A DNA stretch of 64,000 bases from Paraflavitalea sp966211765 (GCA_966211765.1 CBIHOV010000015.1:113161-177160); one strand, 5' to 3'. Positions 1-10,013 are shown, counted from the stretch's first letter. Translations and numbers: made by a program. Notes: a model not told the origin generated them from the sequence alone.

Positions 1-15
1 CCAACTACGCTTCAT
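1..15 (-). CDS. possible 5' end of a leftward gene, cut by window edge
   Basis: An ATG on the minus strand at position 15 (another in frame at 21) opens a frame that runs off the left edge after five codons (MKRSW). A good Bacteroidota promoter lies about 45 bases upstream, which is why it is listed. Nothing can be said about the product. Confidence 0.3.
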
Positions 16-64
16 AATCATGACCTGGAATATACTCTACGCTTAAATCCTTTATTCTGTGGTG

Positions 65-96
65 CAAATGTACGACCTGGCTCTTATTTAGTAAAA
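65..96 (-). promoter_or_regulatory. Bacteroidota-type promoter reading left
   Basis: On the minus strand the -7 box TACATTTG (65-72) fits TAnnTTTG exactly. A weak T-rich -33 box lies at 93-96 with 20 bases between. It would drive the gene leaving the left edge. Confidence 0.4.
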
Positions 97-146
97 TGAA
101 GTGAAGATTATTAACATACGAATAAGAAGAACCATGTAGTGTTGTC

Positions 147-190
147 AAAAAAAGATCCCGGCTACTGCACAAAGACAGTCTGCCGGGATC
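147..190 (-). terminator. rho-independent terminator
   Basis: The 9-bp stem GATCCCGGC/GCCGGGATC (arms 154-162 and 182-190) is followed on the minus strand by a run of seven T. It lies just after the stop of the leftward gene at 217-903 and closes the dehydrogenase operon. Confidence 0.85.
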
Positions 191-216
191 TCTTATTATT
201 TTGTTAAAGGAGCTGA

Positions 217-903
217 CTATGGTTTGTTATCGTAGCTCACGCACTCCTTCAATTCTTTTTCTGTATAGGCCAGGTTGTATTGTTTTAATACATCATCGGG
301 CACGCCATTCCATTTATTGGGTTTGTTACCTGCATAGCCAATATCTTTTACCCCGATCTCGGAAGTATAGAAACCAGTGGCGGTAAGGTTGCGGATCAGG
401 TTAAAGAAGGCTACACCCTGCGCCATTTCTGGTTTGGCTTTCTTAGGCCAGGCTATTTCATCCACCATTTCCATTTGCTGCTTTTGATCGCAATCCTTAA
501 ACGCTTTTTCATAGCGCTTCAGGCATTGCATATCGAGCCAGCGCAGACCACCCCGCATGGGTATCTGGTGCTCGGGCATATCTTTTACAATAAATTCAAT
601 GAACTCCGGCACTTTGGCTTCGGAAGCACTGCCGCTTACTTCATCTTTGGGGATGATGATATCACCCAGAATGGTAATAGTGGCCATCTCCTGCGGAGTA
701 AAGAAGGTTTCGGCAGTAACTGCTTTATAATGTGCCTCTTCCTCTTTCATCCGGTCGATCGTGGAGGCTGGGGTAGCTGCTTTGGCTTTGTCTGCTGCTT
801 CCGCAGCTTTTTTGTCTGCATCACCATCATTACAGGCTTCCAGCAATACGCCGGCGGAAAGCGTTCCTAATGCTAATGCTTTGAGGGATTTTCTTCTGTC
901 CAT
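217..903 (-). CDS. gluconate 2-dehydrogenase subunit 3 family protein
   Basis: 228 aa, resembling the small subunit of membrane-linked GMC dehydrogenases (gluconate 2-dehydrogenase subunit 3 family), which helps export or anchor the FAD subunit. The N-terminus has a twin-arginine-like RRKSLKAL, a hydrophobic stretch and a possible but atypical lipobox (LLEAC), then an Ala/Lys-rich linker to about residue 50. The central region carries the family-like FFTPQEMATI. It lies 75 bases downstream of the GMC oxidoreductase gene on the same strand and shares its terminator. The substrate is not evident from sequence. Confidence 0.85.
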   Translation of the reverse strand: MDRRKSLKALALGTLSAGVLLEACNDGDADKKAAEAADKAKAATPASTIDRMKEEEAHYKAVTAETFFTPQEMATITILGDIIIPKDEVSGSASEAKVPEFIEFIVKDMPEHQIPMRGGLRWLDMQCLKRYEKAFKDCDQKQQMEMVDEIAWPKKAKPEMAQGVAFFNLIRNLTATGFYTSEIGVKDIGYAGNKPNKWNGVPDDVLKQYNLAYTEKELKECVSYDNKP

Positions 904-978
904 AATTATTAATATTCTGGATTCTGAATGCTAAAACTTGTATTCTTCCGAATGCAGTATACTGGATACTACCTTCTT

Positions 979-2727
979 TTAAATGTTCTGCTTTTTCATT
1001 TCATCAATGATGTATTCACTGGCTCTCATGGAGAGGGCCAGGATGGTCCAGGTGATATTCTTATCGGCCTGTGATACAAACTGACCACCATCTACACAGA
1101 ACAGGTTCTTACAATCGTGCGCCTGGCTCCATTTGTTGAGGGCCGAATGTTTGGCATCATTGCCCATACGCACAGTGCCTGCTTCATGGATGATCTTGCC
1201 CGGTGTATCAATGCCATAATTGTTTGCCGCTGTACCGTCATCACCCCAGGTGATCACAGCGCCCATATTGTGCATGATCTCCCGGAAGGTTTCTTTCATA
1301 TGCTTTACCTGCTTGATCTCATGCTCGGACCATTTAACGTTGAACTTCAGTACAGGTATTCCGTATTTGTCTACAACATTGGGATCAATAGCGCAATAGT
1401 TGCTCGCCAGGGACAGTGCTTCACCGCGTCCGGCCATACCAACGCTGGCGCCATAGAAGAAGCGGATATCCTCTTTCAGTGATTTGCCATAACCTCCGGC
1501 CTCTTTCTTTTGCCCGTTTACGGAGAATTGACCATTCATGCCCTCAGTGCCCCAGCCAACACCATAGGCCGGCTGTCCCATTCCACCCCAATATTCAATA
1601 TGGTAACCACGGGGAAAATCCAGTTTCTTGTTGTCGCCCCACCAGGGAGAATAAACGTGCATACCACCCACACCATCTTCATTGTACCGTTTGCGGCCAA
1701 ACAGCTGTGGTAATACGCCACCCATGGCCGTACCGGTAGAGTCATGCAGGTACCTGCCTACCACATCACTGCTATTGGCCAGGCCATTGGCGTGACGGGT
1801 AGATTTTGAGTTCAACAATAAGCGGGCACTCTCACAGGCGCTGGCAGCCAGTATTACTACACGGCCATTCACCTGGTATTCATTCAGGTCATCTTTATTT
1901 ACATAAGAAACGCCAGTGGCTTTTCCTTCCCGGTCGGTCAGTACTTCGCGCGCCATGGCATTCGTCACCAGGTCTACATTGCCGGTGGCCAGGGCAGGCT
2001 TGATCAATACTGATGAGGAGGAGAAGTCGGCATAGGCATAAGAACAGGCTCTTCCGCACTGCGCACAATACATGCATTCGCCACGGTCTTTATTACCGGG
2101 TAATGCTTTGGTAAGGATAGACAGGCGGGAAGGTATGACCGGTACACCGGATGCAGTTGCTGCCTTCTTGATCATCAGCTCATGCAGGCGGGGCTTGGGA
2201 GGAGGCAGGAAGATACCATCGGGATCGTTGGGCAGTCCTTCATTGGTGCCAAATACACCGATCAGTTTATCTACACGGTCATAAAAAGGTTTGATATCGT
2301 CGTAGCTGATAGGCCAGTCTTCACCCAGGCCGTCAATACTTTTGCGTTTGAAATCTTTGGGTCCGAAACGGAGGGATATACGTCCCCAGTGATTGGTACG
2401 GCCACCCAACATACGGGCGCGCCACCAGTCCCATTGTGTACCATTTTCTTTGGTGTAGGGCTCGCCATCAATTTCCCATCCCCAGTAGCAGGCATCAAAG
2501 TCTCCAAAAGGACGGTACTTGGTACTGGCTCCACGGCGTGGAGACTCCCAGGGGTTCTTAAATTGTGTGATGTTTGTCTTAGGGTCATACATAGGTCCAG
2601 CCTCGATGAGACATACTTTCAATCCTGCATTGGCCAGGATATAAGTAGCCATGCCTCCGCCCGCGCCGGAACCTACAATCACTACATCATACTGCTTTGC
2701 ACTTTTTTTAATCTGCAGATCGCCCAT
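979..2727 (-). CDS. GMC family FAD-dependent oxidoreductase
   Basis: 582 aa. The Rossmann FAD-binding motif GSGAGGG starts at residue 19 and the C-terminal GMC region includes HEAGTVRMG and VDGGQF. A cysteine cluster CxxCxxCGxxC (CMYCAQCGRAC) near the middle matches the iron-sulfur cluster motif of bacterial FAD-dependent gluconate and glucose dehydrogenases, so electrons probably leave through a cluster and a cytochrome rather than to oxygen. It has no signal peptide; export with the downstream Tat-like small subunit is the usual arrangement. Substrate is probably a sugar, sugar acid or polyol, but cannot be fixed from sequence. Confidence 0.9.
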   Translation of the reverse strand: MGDLQIKKSAKQYDVVIVGSGAGGGMATYILANAGLKVCLIEAGPMYDPKTNITQFKNPWESPRRGASTKYRPFGDFDACYWGWEIDGEPYTKENGTQWDWWRARMLGGRTNHWGRISLRFGPKDFKRKSIDGLGEDWPISYDDIKPFYDRVDKLIGVFGTNEGLPNDPDGIFLPPPKPRLHELMIKKAATASGVPVIPSRLSILTKALPGNKDRGECMYCAQCGRACSYAYADFSSSSVLIKPALATGNVDLVTNAMAREVLTDREGKATGVSYVNKDDLNEYQVNGRVVILAASACESARLLLNSKSTRHANGLANSSDVVGRYLHDSTGTAMGGVLPQLFGRKRYNEDGVGGMHVYSPWWGDNKKLDFPRGYHIEYWGGMGQPAYGVGWGTEGMNGQFSVNGQKKEAGGYGKSLKEDIRFFYGASVGMAGRGEALSLASNYCAIDPNVVDKYGIPVLKFNVKWSEHEIKQVKHMKETFREIMHNMGAVITWGDDGTAANNYGIDTPGKIIHEAGTVRMGNDAKHSALNKWSQAHDCKNLFCVDGGQFVSQADKNITWTILALSMRASEYIIDEMKKQNI

Positions 2728-2970
2728 ATGGCAAGTTTAAATAATTAATGTAAAAAGGTGGCATAAATGTATAGGTTTTAGGTGGTTCAACACCAAACAG
2801 GCAACACTTTTTTATAAATGGCCATCCTTTCTTAACTTTCTATTCAATTTTCACCACCCAAGGCTCAAGATACCTATCTAAAACCATTTAGCAAAAAATG
2901 GACTTTTGAACATCAATACTTTTTTAACCTGTTTTGATGGTATTCCAACTGCTTTCGGACACATGGTTTG

Positions 2971-5628
2971 TTACGCAACCGATTTCGTACGTTTTATCCA
3001 TTTGAAAAACTCCATTACCACTACAATGCTGCAGGAGAGCGCCAGCAGGATCAGCCACTCATTCAGGTGCACAGGTTCCAGCTGCAGGGTGCTGTTGAGA
3101 CCGGGAATATAGGCTGCCAGGATATGTACTCCCTGGGCCAGCAATACCCCCACTATAATAAGTTTGTTATTGGAAAAAGGGATGGAAAATAAGGAACGGG
3201 TCTCCGACCGGCAGTTAAGCACATGAAAGTTTTGCAGCAATACCATCAGCATCATCACATCTGTACGGGCATGCCTGGCTTCCATGCCCTGAATTTCCAC
3301 CAGGTAATACCAGGCGCCAAAAGTAATGATGGTCATGACAGCGGCGGAAATAAATACTTCCTGTAGCATCAGGGCGTCAAAAATGCTTTCACCTGGTTTG
3401 CGGGGCGGTTGCTGCATCACTGCCAGATCGCCTTTTTCAAATGCCAGTGCAATTTCCTGGATGCCATTGGTCACCAGGTTGAGCCACAACAACTGTACTG
3501 CAATGAAAGGCAGCGGCAGACCAGTCACAAGGGGGATGGCTACCAGGAGAATTTCTGCTACCCCTGTTGAAATAAGCAGGTATATGATCTTGCGCAGGTT
3601 ATCGTAGGTGAACCGGCCCTCTTCCACACCGGCAGCGATGGAAGCGAAATTGTTGTCGGTAACGATCAGCGAAGCGGTTTCCTTGGCCAGGTCTGTACCG
3701 CTGCCCATGGCGATACCAATATGGGCGGCTTTCAATGCCGGCGCATCATTGGCGCCATCACCCGTGACGGCTATAAAATGCCCCTGGTGTTTCAGGCTTT
3801 CCACGATCCGTTTCTTCTGGAGGGGTGTTACCCGCGCATATACTTTTTTATGTTTTAATTGTTCGTCGAGCGCCTGTGCATTTTGTTGTTCCAGCAGGCC
3901 CAATTCCTTTCCGGTAATTACATGATCCTTGTTGTCGGCAATGCCCAGCTCTTTGGCAATGAAGAGGGCTGTTGCAGGATGATCACCCGTTACCATCACT
4001 ACCGATACACCTGCTCCCTGGCATTCCTTCACAGCCTGTATCGCTTCCGGCCTAAGCGGGTCTATAAGTCCGGCCAGCCCTGTCCATTGCAATACCGGCA
4101 ATTGATCCTGGTTGGTATTGGTCACTTTGCCTGTAGCAAAAGACAATACCCGATAGCCATCCATCGCCAACTTTTCCGATTCCTCATGCGCGCGGCGGCG
4201 TTCTTCTTCCGATAATCTTTTGGCCACTATTTCCAGGGCGCCTTTCATGGCAAAGCACAATTCATCGTTTTGTTTATAATAGACACCGGAGAACTTATTC
4301 TCCGATTCATAAGGCACCATTTGTACTATTTCAATTTCTTTGTGGAATGCATCCGGCGACTGTCCTGATTTATAAGCCATCGCCAGCAGCGCTACATCCA
4401 TGGCATCGCCGGTATGTTCCCATCCATCACCCTTCCTGCGCAGTATCCCCTCATTAGACAATACCGCTGCCTGCAGAAAGGCTTGCAGGGGCGCGGGTAA
4501 TTCCGTGATGTCTTTTCCTGTGTGGTCTTTGATTTGTCCGTCGCCATCATACCCTTCACCGGTGACGATATAAAAAAGGTCACCAGGCAGCACGATCTTT
4601 TTTACCGATTGCTGGTCCATGGTCAACGTGCCTGTCTTATCCGACGCGATCATGGTACAACTGCCCAGGCCTTCCACAGCAGGCAGCCTGCGTACGATCA
4701 CATTCCGTTTGGCCATGCGGCGTGTACCAATTGACAAGGCCACGGTCAAGGCAACAGGCAGTCCTTCAGGAATAGCTGACACACCCACCGCAATCATCAG
4801 GAAGAAGATCTCCATAATGGGCATGCCCCGGTACCAACCGATGACTCCCAACAGCACACAGGCTACTACTACTCCGATGCTGATCTTCCTTGAAAAAACA
4901 TCCATTCGCCGGATCAGGGGAGGTTTTTCTGCTTTTCCTTCGGAGAGCGAACCCGCAATCCTGCCAATTTCCGTATCGGTAGCAGTAGCTACGGCATATC
5001 CCCAGCCACGGCCTTTGACCACCGTGGTGGCTGTGAAAGCCATATTGGTCTGATCGCCCAGTGAAAGGTCCTTATCGGGTAAAGGCTCCGTGGTCTTGGT
5101 TACCGGTTGCGATTCGCCTGTGAGCAGGGCTTCTTCAATGCTTAATTCCCGCGCCTTGAAAAGCCGGATATCGGCAGGCACTTTTACACCACTCTCCAGC
5201 ATGACCATATCACCCGGTACAATTTCCGAAGCATCTACTTCCTGTATTTTCCCATCCCGTTTGATCCGCGCCCTGACCGTCACCAGGCTTTTCAGGGCGG
5301 CGGCGCTGTTCTCCGCCTGCCATTCCTGCCAGGTACCCAATAGGGCATTGATGACAATTATGGCTGCTATAAAGAGTGCGTCGCTGGTTTCCCGGGCGAT
5401 GGCCGACAGGATGGCTGCGCCGATCAATACATAAATAAGGGGGCTCAGGAACTGCGAGAGAAAAATGATCCCAATGTTTTTGGTTTTGGGCGGAGGGAGG
5501 GTGTTAGGGCCCTTTTTTTTGAGTCTTTCGGCAGCTTCCACAGCAGATAAACCGTTGGGCGTAACAGAAAAGGACGAGGTGATTTCTTCTTTTGATTGAT
5601 TATACCAGGCAGTGGAAACTTTGTTCAT
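2971..5628 (-). CDS. P2-type cation-transporting ATPase
   Basis: 885 aa with a complete P-type ATPase layout: N-terminal cation ATPase domain, actuator loop with LLTGES, M4 motif PEGLP, phosphorylation motif DKTGTLT, hinge TGDGANDAP and a C-terminal six-helix block. PEGLP and overall order resemble Ca2+ pumps (SERCA/PMR1 type). The M6 motif reads NLVTNGIQE where Ca2+ pumps usually have NLVTDG, so the Asp is Asn and Ca2+ specificity is uncertain; another cation is possible. It is monocistronic with 243 bases before the GMC gene. Inner membrane. Confidence 0.9.
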   Translation of the reverse strand: MNKVSTAWYNQSKEEITSSFSVTPNGLSAVEAAERLKKKGPNTLPPPKTKNIGIIFLSQFLSPLIYVLIGAAILSAIARETSDALFIAAIIVINALLGTWQEWQAENSAAALKSLVTVRARIKRDGKIQEVDASEIVPGDMVMLESGVKVPADIRLFKARELSIEEALLTGESQPVTKTTEPLPDKDLSLGDQTNMAFTATTVVKGRGWGYAVATATDTEIGRIAGSLSEGKAEKPPLIRRMDVFSRKISIGVVVACVLLGVIGWYRGMPIMEIFFLMIAVGVSAIPEGLPVALTVALSIGTRRMAKRNVIVRRLPAVEGLGSCTMIASDKTGTLTMDQQSVKKIVLPGDLFYIVTGEGYDGDGQIKDHTGKDITELPAPLQAFLQAAVLSNEGILRRKGDGWEHTGDAMDVALLAMAYKSGQSPDAFHKEIEIVQMVPYESENKFSGVYYKQNDELCFAMKGALEIVAKRLSEEERRRAHEESEKLAMDGYRVLSFATGKVTNTNQDQLPVLQWTGLAGLIDPLRPEAIQAVKECQGAGVSVVMVTGDHPATALFIAKELGIADNKDHVITGKELGLLEQQNAQALDEQLKHKKVYARVTPLQKKRIVESLKHQGHFIAVTGDGANDAPALKAAHIGIAMGSGTDLAKETASLIVTDNNFASIAAGVEEGRFTYDNLRKIIYLLISTGVAEILLVAIPLVTGLPLPFIAVQLLWLNLVTNGIQEIALAFEKGDLAVMQQPPRKPGESIFDALMLQEVFISAAVMTIITFGAWYYLVEIQGMEARHARTDVMMLMVLLQNFHVLNCRSETRSLFSIPFSNNKLIIVGVLLAQGVHILAAYIPGLNSTLQLEPVHLNEWLILLALSCSIVVVMEFFKWIKRTKSVA

Positions 5629-5807
5629 AATAACGGTTTGCTGTTTACAATAAAATCAATGCCAGTCTGTTCCGCAAGGAAGGGTTTGTATCTTACCATG
5701 ATTACCAGGTTTTCCTGCATCGTATTTTTCTCCTATACCAACACAATTTCTATATTACAGCTGCGTTAATTATTGGTAAGGCTATTCGATCAAAACATTC
5801 AATCCCT

Positions 5808-6062
5808 ATGAACCCCAACATCCAAAACGACCAGGATTACCTGGCAGAGAAATTTAAGTTATTGGAGAACCATACGATCCATGCCAGTAAAATTGCGATC
5901 CTGAAAATACAAAGCTGGAAGTTTGCTTTGAAAACACCGGAAGTAGGCACCCGTTATCAACAGGCAGCCGAAGAAATGGTGAGGGAATCGCTGTTAAGAT
6001 TTATACCGAATGAACATGTTCTTAGCGAAGAAGGATTTTTCTTCGCTGCGCTTGATAACTAA
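5808..6062 (+). CDS. small hypothetical protein
   Basis: 84 aa, soluble, charged and mostly helical by composition, with no signal peptide or membrane segment. It starts at an ATG after an AT-rich 180-base gap, divergent from the P-type ATPase. I recognise no family. Confidence 0.55.
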   Translation: MNPNIQNDQDYLAEKFKLLENHTIHASKIAILKIQSWKFALKTPEVGTRYQQAAEEMVRESLLRFIPNEHVLSEEGFFFAALDN

Positions 6063-6126
6063 ATGTTTGCTTGCCTGCTTATCAATTCTGAAAGGTGATA
6101 CCTTGTGAAGGGGGTGTCACTTTTTT

Positions 6127-6381
6127 TTATTTACTACCGGCTGTCTTGTCCATGCTTCGTCCTACAAAGAACCCTGCTACTATTCCGGCTACCGTTCCCA
6201 GCGTAAGCCATAGCAATTCAGGCCCTGCGGAAACATAAGCTACAAAGAGTCCCAATACACCCAGGAAGACCATCATAATAGTTACCGCTTTGCGTTTTGT
6301 TTGCTGCCTGGTACCAGAGGAGGGGTGGGAGGGATGCGCATGTGGGTGCGCGTGTTTGTGACGATGCCTGCTTTGCGCCAT
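6127..6381 (-). CDS. small membrane protein with His-rich N-terminus
   Basis: 84 aa. Residues 1-30 are rich in His, Arg and Pro, followed by two hydrophobic segments (about 33-50 and 55-75) with glycine-zipper spacing (GTVAGIVAGFFVG). It is probably a two-helix inner-membrane protein with a cytoplasmic basic tail. The His-rich tail could bind metal, but this is speculative. Confidence 0.6.
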   Translation of the reverse strand: MAQSRHRHKHAHPHAHPSHPSSGTRQQTKRKAVTIMMVFLGVLGLFVAYVSAGPELLWLTLGTVAGIVAGFFVGRSMDKTAGSK

Positions 6382-6540
6382 ATTTTAAATTTCCTAAAAG
6401 TTACGAAGAAATTGTTAGCCGGGGGTGGGGAGTTGCCAGTCAGGATCTGAGGCCCTGAAGCGGGGATAAGCAACGCAAAAAATACCCCGGGGGGTATTTG
6501 CAATCCTCAAACATGTCGTTGTTAGTAGGGGAGTTGATCT

Positions 6541-6972
6541 TTATAGAGTCACCGGCAGTTTATAATCGATCATCCATTGGATGCCAAACTTATCCTGGCA
6601 CATACCGCCATAACTGCCCCAGAAAGTTTTGTTGAGGGGGATCTCTATTTTACCACCCTCTGAAAGCTGCTCAAACAACCTGGTTGTTTCTTCTTCGCTT
6701 TCGGTATTGACCGCGAGGTAAAAATTATTGCCCACTACCAATCTTTGCCCCATCGATTCAAGCGCATCAGTTGCCGACAGCACATTGTTTTTGCCCATGG
6801 GCAGGGAAGCGTGCATAATCATCGTTTGTTCCTTTTCCGGCATTTTTTCATGTCCAGGCGCTTCTGTAAACCGGTCGAAGGCGATGAATTCACCCCCAAA
6901 TACTTTCTTGTAAAACTTCATGGCCGCTTCTGTATTACCCAGGAAGTTCAAATAGGGATTAATGCTGATCAT
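6541..6972 (-). CDS. VOC family (PhnB-like glyoxalase fold) protein
   Basis: 143 aa from the ATG at 6972. An upstream in-frame start would add 32 residues without family features, so I reject it. NPYLNFLGNTEAAMKFYKKVFGG at the N-terminus and FGIQWMIDY at the C-terminus are characteristic of PhnB/3-demethylubiquinone methyltransferase-like VOC proteins. These are usually small dimers that bind a metal or ligand; the substrate is unknown. It is divergent from the AraC/DJ-1 regulator at 7087, so it is a plausible target of that regulator. Confidence 0.85.
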   Translation of the reverse strand: MISINPYLNFLGNTEAAMKFYKKVFGGEFIAFDRFTEAPGHEKMPEKEQTMIMHASLPMGKNNVLSATDALESMGQRLVVGNNFYLAVNTESEEETTRLFEQLSEGGKIEIPLNKTFWGSYGGMCQDKFGIQWMIDYKLPVTL

Positions 6973-7086
6973 ATATTTTATTTTGTTTGTGAAGCAAATG
7001 TAATGGCATTGATTATGAAATAGGGGGTGGTAATACGGCAAGTTGTGAGGGGGTATTGCGGCATTCATTTTAAGTACATTTACAGC

Positions 7087-8058
7087 ATGGTGGACATTTC
7101 AATCCTGGTACTACAGCAGGCTGTGCCTGCTTCCATTGCCGATGCTGAATATGTATTTGCTACAGTCAATGACATGTTGCAACGCCTGGGAAAGGAGCCC
7201 TTGTTCCGGGTAACCCTGGTAGGCCTGTCGGAGGAGGTAAGCCCGCAAAAAGGCAGGTTTTATATTAAGCCCGACACGACCACTGCGGAGGTTCGATACA
7301 CCAACCTGGTCATTATTCCTGCACTTTTGGGCGATGCGGTAGGCGGCGCCTACCTCAACCGGGATTATGCACCCTGGATCACGGCCCAATACAAGCAGGG
7401 CGCGGCCATCGCCAGCCTATGCACCGGAGCCTTTTTACTGGCCTATACTGGCTTGCTCAGTAACCGGCAATGTACTACCCATTGGGCCTATGCCAATGAA
7501 TTCAGGTATTATTATCCCGATGTAAAACTAGTAGATCAAAAGATGATCACTTACCAGCATGATCTGTTTTCCAGTGGTGGCAACAATGCTTACTGGAACC
7601 TGCTGTTGTACCTGGTAGAGAAATATGCCAGCCGCGAAATTGCCATACGCACTGCGAAATTCTTTGTGATCGATGTGGACCGCAGGGATCAGTCGCCGTT
7701 CATTATTTTTGACGGACAAAAGGATCATGGCGATGAAAGCATTGTAGAGGTGCAAAACTTCATTGAGCAACATTTTGCTGATAAATTGAATGTCGACGAA
7801 TTGTCGGAGACCTTCAATATGAGCCGGCGCAATTTTGAAAGAAGGTTTAAAAAAGCGACGCGCAATACGGTGGTAGAGTACATCCAGCTGGTAAAGATAG
7901 AGGCCACCAAAAAGCAATTGGAATCGGGCAGGAAATCAGTAGATGAAGTGATGTATGAAGTCGGGTACTCGGATCTAAAATCATTCAGAAGCCTTTTCAA
8001 AAGGATCACCGGTATGACGCCCAATGATTACCGCAATAAATACAATATAGATAAATAA
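7087..8058 (+). CDS. GlxA/FtrA-type transcriptional regulator (DJ-1/PfpI + AraC HTH)
   Basis: 323 aa from the ATG at 7087. The N-terminal half is a class I glutamine amidotransferase-like (DJ-1/PfpI) domain with the nucleophile-elbow motif ASLCTGAFLLA. The C-terminal 100 residues are an AraC double helix-turn-helix including FNMSRRNFERRFKKAT and FRSLFKRITGMTPNDYR. The hybrid is typical of regulators sensing small metabolites. The divergent VOC gene is the likely target. A TACATTTA box lies only 12 bases before this ATG, so the mRNA may have a very short leader, or the true start may be a little downstream. Confidence 0.85.
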   Translation: MVDISILVLQQAVPASIADAEYVFATVNDMLQRLGKEPLFRVTLVGLSEEVSPQKGRFYIKPDTTTAEVRYTNLVIIPALLGDAVGGAYLNRDYAPWITAQYKQGAAIASLCTGAFLLAYTGLLSNRQCTTHWAYANEFRYYYPDVKLVDQKMITYQHDLFSSGGNNAYWNLLLYLVEKYASREIAIRTAKFFVIDVDRRDQSPFIIFDGQKDHGDESIVEVQNFIEQHFADKLNVDELSETFNMSRRNFERRFKKATRNTVVEYIQLVKIEATKKQLESGRKSVDEVMYEVGYSDLKSFRSLFKRITGMTPNDYRNKYNIDK

Positions 8059-8081
8059 GAGTTGTCCAACCTGAGGGCTAT

Positions 8082-9110
8082 TCAATTACTCTGTAGCCAC
8101 ATCATGGCGTTTGCTCTTACTACATCTTCATTGTTAAGAGGATCGGATTTAACAAGATCATCGGGAATGATCCTGCCTTCACAGATCCTGCCTGTTCTGT
8201 CGGCTTCCTGGCAAATGGTCAATACCAGGGTCGAGCCATCAAAGAGGTCATAAGTTGTATTGGCGGTGGTGAGGCCGGCGGTGGGTTCTCCCATCAGGCG
8301 TACCTGGGGCAAGCCTTTAAAGGCCAGCGCCAGTATTTCGCCCGAACTGGAAGTTTTGGGACCGGTAAGTACCACTATCTGCTGACGTTGCTGATCGGTG
8401 AGCGTTACTGGTTTGGTGGCTTTACACATGGTGGTATAATTGTGCAGGGCCACACCATCCCGGTAGCGGATGTCGGTTACTCTTCCTTTGCGCACAAAAT
8501 AACCACATACGCCATTGCCCAGCAATGGGCCGATACCTGCCAGCATGGGCCAGCAATTGCCGCCACTGTTCTTGCGCAGGTCGATGATCCAGCGGGTAGC
8601 ACCTTGTTCAGCCAACCTTCCGATGAGCGATTGCAGGCTGTCTGCCACCAGGGTACATACAGCCGGGTCGGAAGAACTGACCCAGGGAACGGAAATGTAT
8701 CCAATACCGGGATCGGTCATTTCACAAACGATGGGGCCTACCAGCTCTTTGAGAGCCGGTATTCGTTTAAGCTGGGCTGTATCATTATGGTATAAGGCTG
8801 CGTGGCGGGAAGGCATTACAAAACTATGGGCGCCCTGTACCTGCTGCAGGCATTGATTGATCACAACATGTGCATCGCGGACGGAAGTAGCGGCTGATAA
8901 CTGTTCACGGGAGGCTGAGATCAATGAATCCCAGGAGATGTCTTTTTTGAAAGGATTCTTTTGGATATACTCCAGTGCCTGCTCAAATAAATGCAGGGCG
9001 CTATCTTGTCCCGACAAAAGGGTAGTAGCCATAGCCGATGCCTGGCCCCTGCCTGATTGCCCATAACTGAAGGATGTAATAAGAAGAAACAGGAAAAGTA
9101 ATCGCTGCAT
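8082..9110 (-). CDS. S41 family peptidase, secreted
   Basis: 342 aa from the ATG at 9110; the longer start adds 12 residues ahead of a clear signal peptide (MQRLLFLFLLITSFSYGQS). The core shows S41 features: WIIDLRKNSGGN, the strand IVVLTGPKTSSSGEILA with the candidate catalytic Ser, and the downstream GEPTAG. No PDZ domain is obvious, so it is a short tail-specific protease-like hydrolase acting in periplasm or outside the cell. It is convergent with the AraC-type gene, leaving only 23 bases between stops. Confidence 0.85.
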   Translation of the reverse strand: MQRLLFLFLLITSFSYGQSGRGQASAMATTLLSGQDSALHLFEQALEYIQKNPFKKDISWDSLISASREQLSAATSVRDAHVVINQCLQQVQGAHSFVMPSRHAALYHNDTAQLKRIPALKELVGPIVCEMTDPGIGYISVPWVSSSDPAVCTLVADSLQSLIGRLAEQGATRWIIDLRKNSGGNCWPMLAGIGPLLGNGVCGYFVRKGRVTDIRYRDGVALHNYTTMCKATKPVTLTDQQRQQIVVLTGPKTSSSGEILALAFKGLPQVRLMGEPTAGLTTANTTYDLFDGSTLVLTICQEADRTGRICEGRIIPDDLVKSDPLNNEDVVRANAMMWLQSN

Positions 9111-9275
9111 ATGGTGAATAAGGATGCTGTTTGTCTCAATTTCCACAAATTCCTGTTATAAAACAAACAAGCGGTCGCCCGGGGGCAAACTGTTGCTCAT
9201 ATTCCCCATAACTGCCTGTATATAACTAAGCTCTCCTATAGGCAGGGTTTTAGTAACCAATAATAAAAAAGCGTT

Positions 9276-10013
9276 ATGAAAGCATACGATGCAATGGAAA
9301 CCTGGATGGATGATCCGGTTTTGCCCAATATAAAAACCAATAATGTGATCAATGTAAGCTGGCCTGAGCGGTTATTGTCTGCCACCACGGGCGTAGCCCT
9401 TATAGGTCATGGTGTACGGCATTTTACAAAGCATCCGGTGAAGAGTTTTATTCAAAGTATGATAGGTGGATTTCTGTTGTACCGGGGCGCTTCAGGCAGT
9501 TGCCCCGCCTATGCGGCGATGGGTAAGACCCGGGATGTAAGGCGAACCGCGGCCATTAATGTACGTACCACCCTGGTGGTGAATAAACCAAGGCATGAGG
9601 TATACCGCTTTTGGCGTAAACTGGAAAACCTGCCTTCCTTTATGCATCACCTGGCAAATGTGCGGGAGGTAGATCCGCTGCATTCCCGCTGGGAAGCCAT
9701 TATTCCTGCCAATCTGGGCCGTATCCGCTGGAATGCAGAGATCGTTAAAGATGAATATGGGGTATTGATCGGCTGGCATTCTATTGCAGGCTCAGCCATT
9801 GAAAATGCCGGAAAAGTAGAGTTCAGGGATGTGGAGGAAGGTACAGAGTTGCGGGTAACCATTACTTACCGGCCACCTGCAGGAGATATAGGGGTAGTCA
9901 TTGCCAGGATATTAAACCCTGCCTTTGCAAGAATCGTGGAACAGGATATAAAGCAATTCAAGAACTATATTGAGGGCACTACGCCTGCCGAATTTGAAGG
10001 CGCTCAACGTTAG
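9276..10013 (+). CDS. DUF2892-SRPBCC fusion membrane protein
   Basis: 245 aa. The N-terminal part (about 20-75) resembles the DUF2892/YgaP-like hydrophobic hairpin (NVSWPERLLSATTGVAL then GGFLLYRGASGSCPAYAA). Residues from about 95 form an SRPBCC/polyketide cyclase-like helix-grip domain (VVNKPRHEVYRFWRKLENL). This fusion is widespread in soil bacteria near stress genes; it probably binds a hydrophobic ligand at the inner membrane. No catalytic residues can be assigned. Confidence 0.8.
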   Translation: MKAYDAMETWMDDPVLPNIKTNNVINVSWPERLLSATTGVALIGHGVRHFTKHPVKSFIQSMIGGFLLYRGASGSCPAYAAMGKTRDVRRTAAINVRTTLVVNKPRHEVYRFWRKLENLPSFMHHLANVREVDPLHSRWEAIIPANLGRIRWNAEIVKDEYGVLIGWHSIAGSAIENAGKVEFRDVEEGTELRVTITYRPPAGDIGVVIARILNPAFARIVEQDIKQFKNYIEGTTPAEFEGAQR

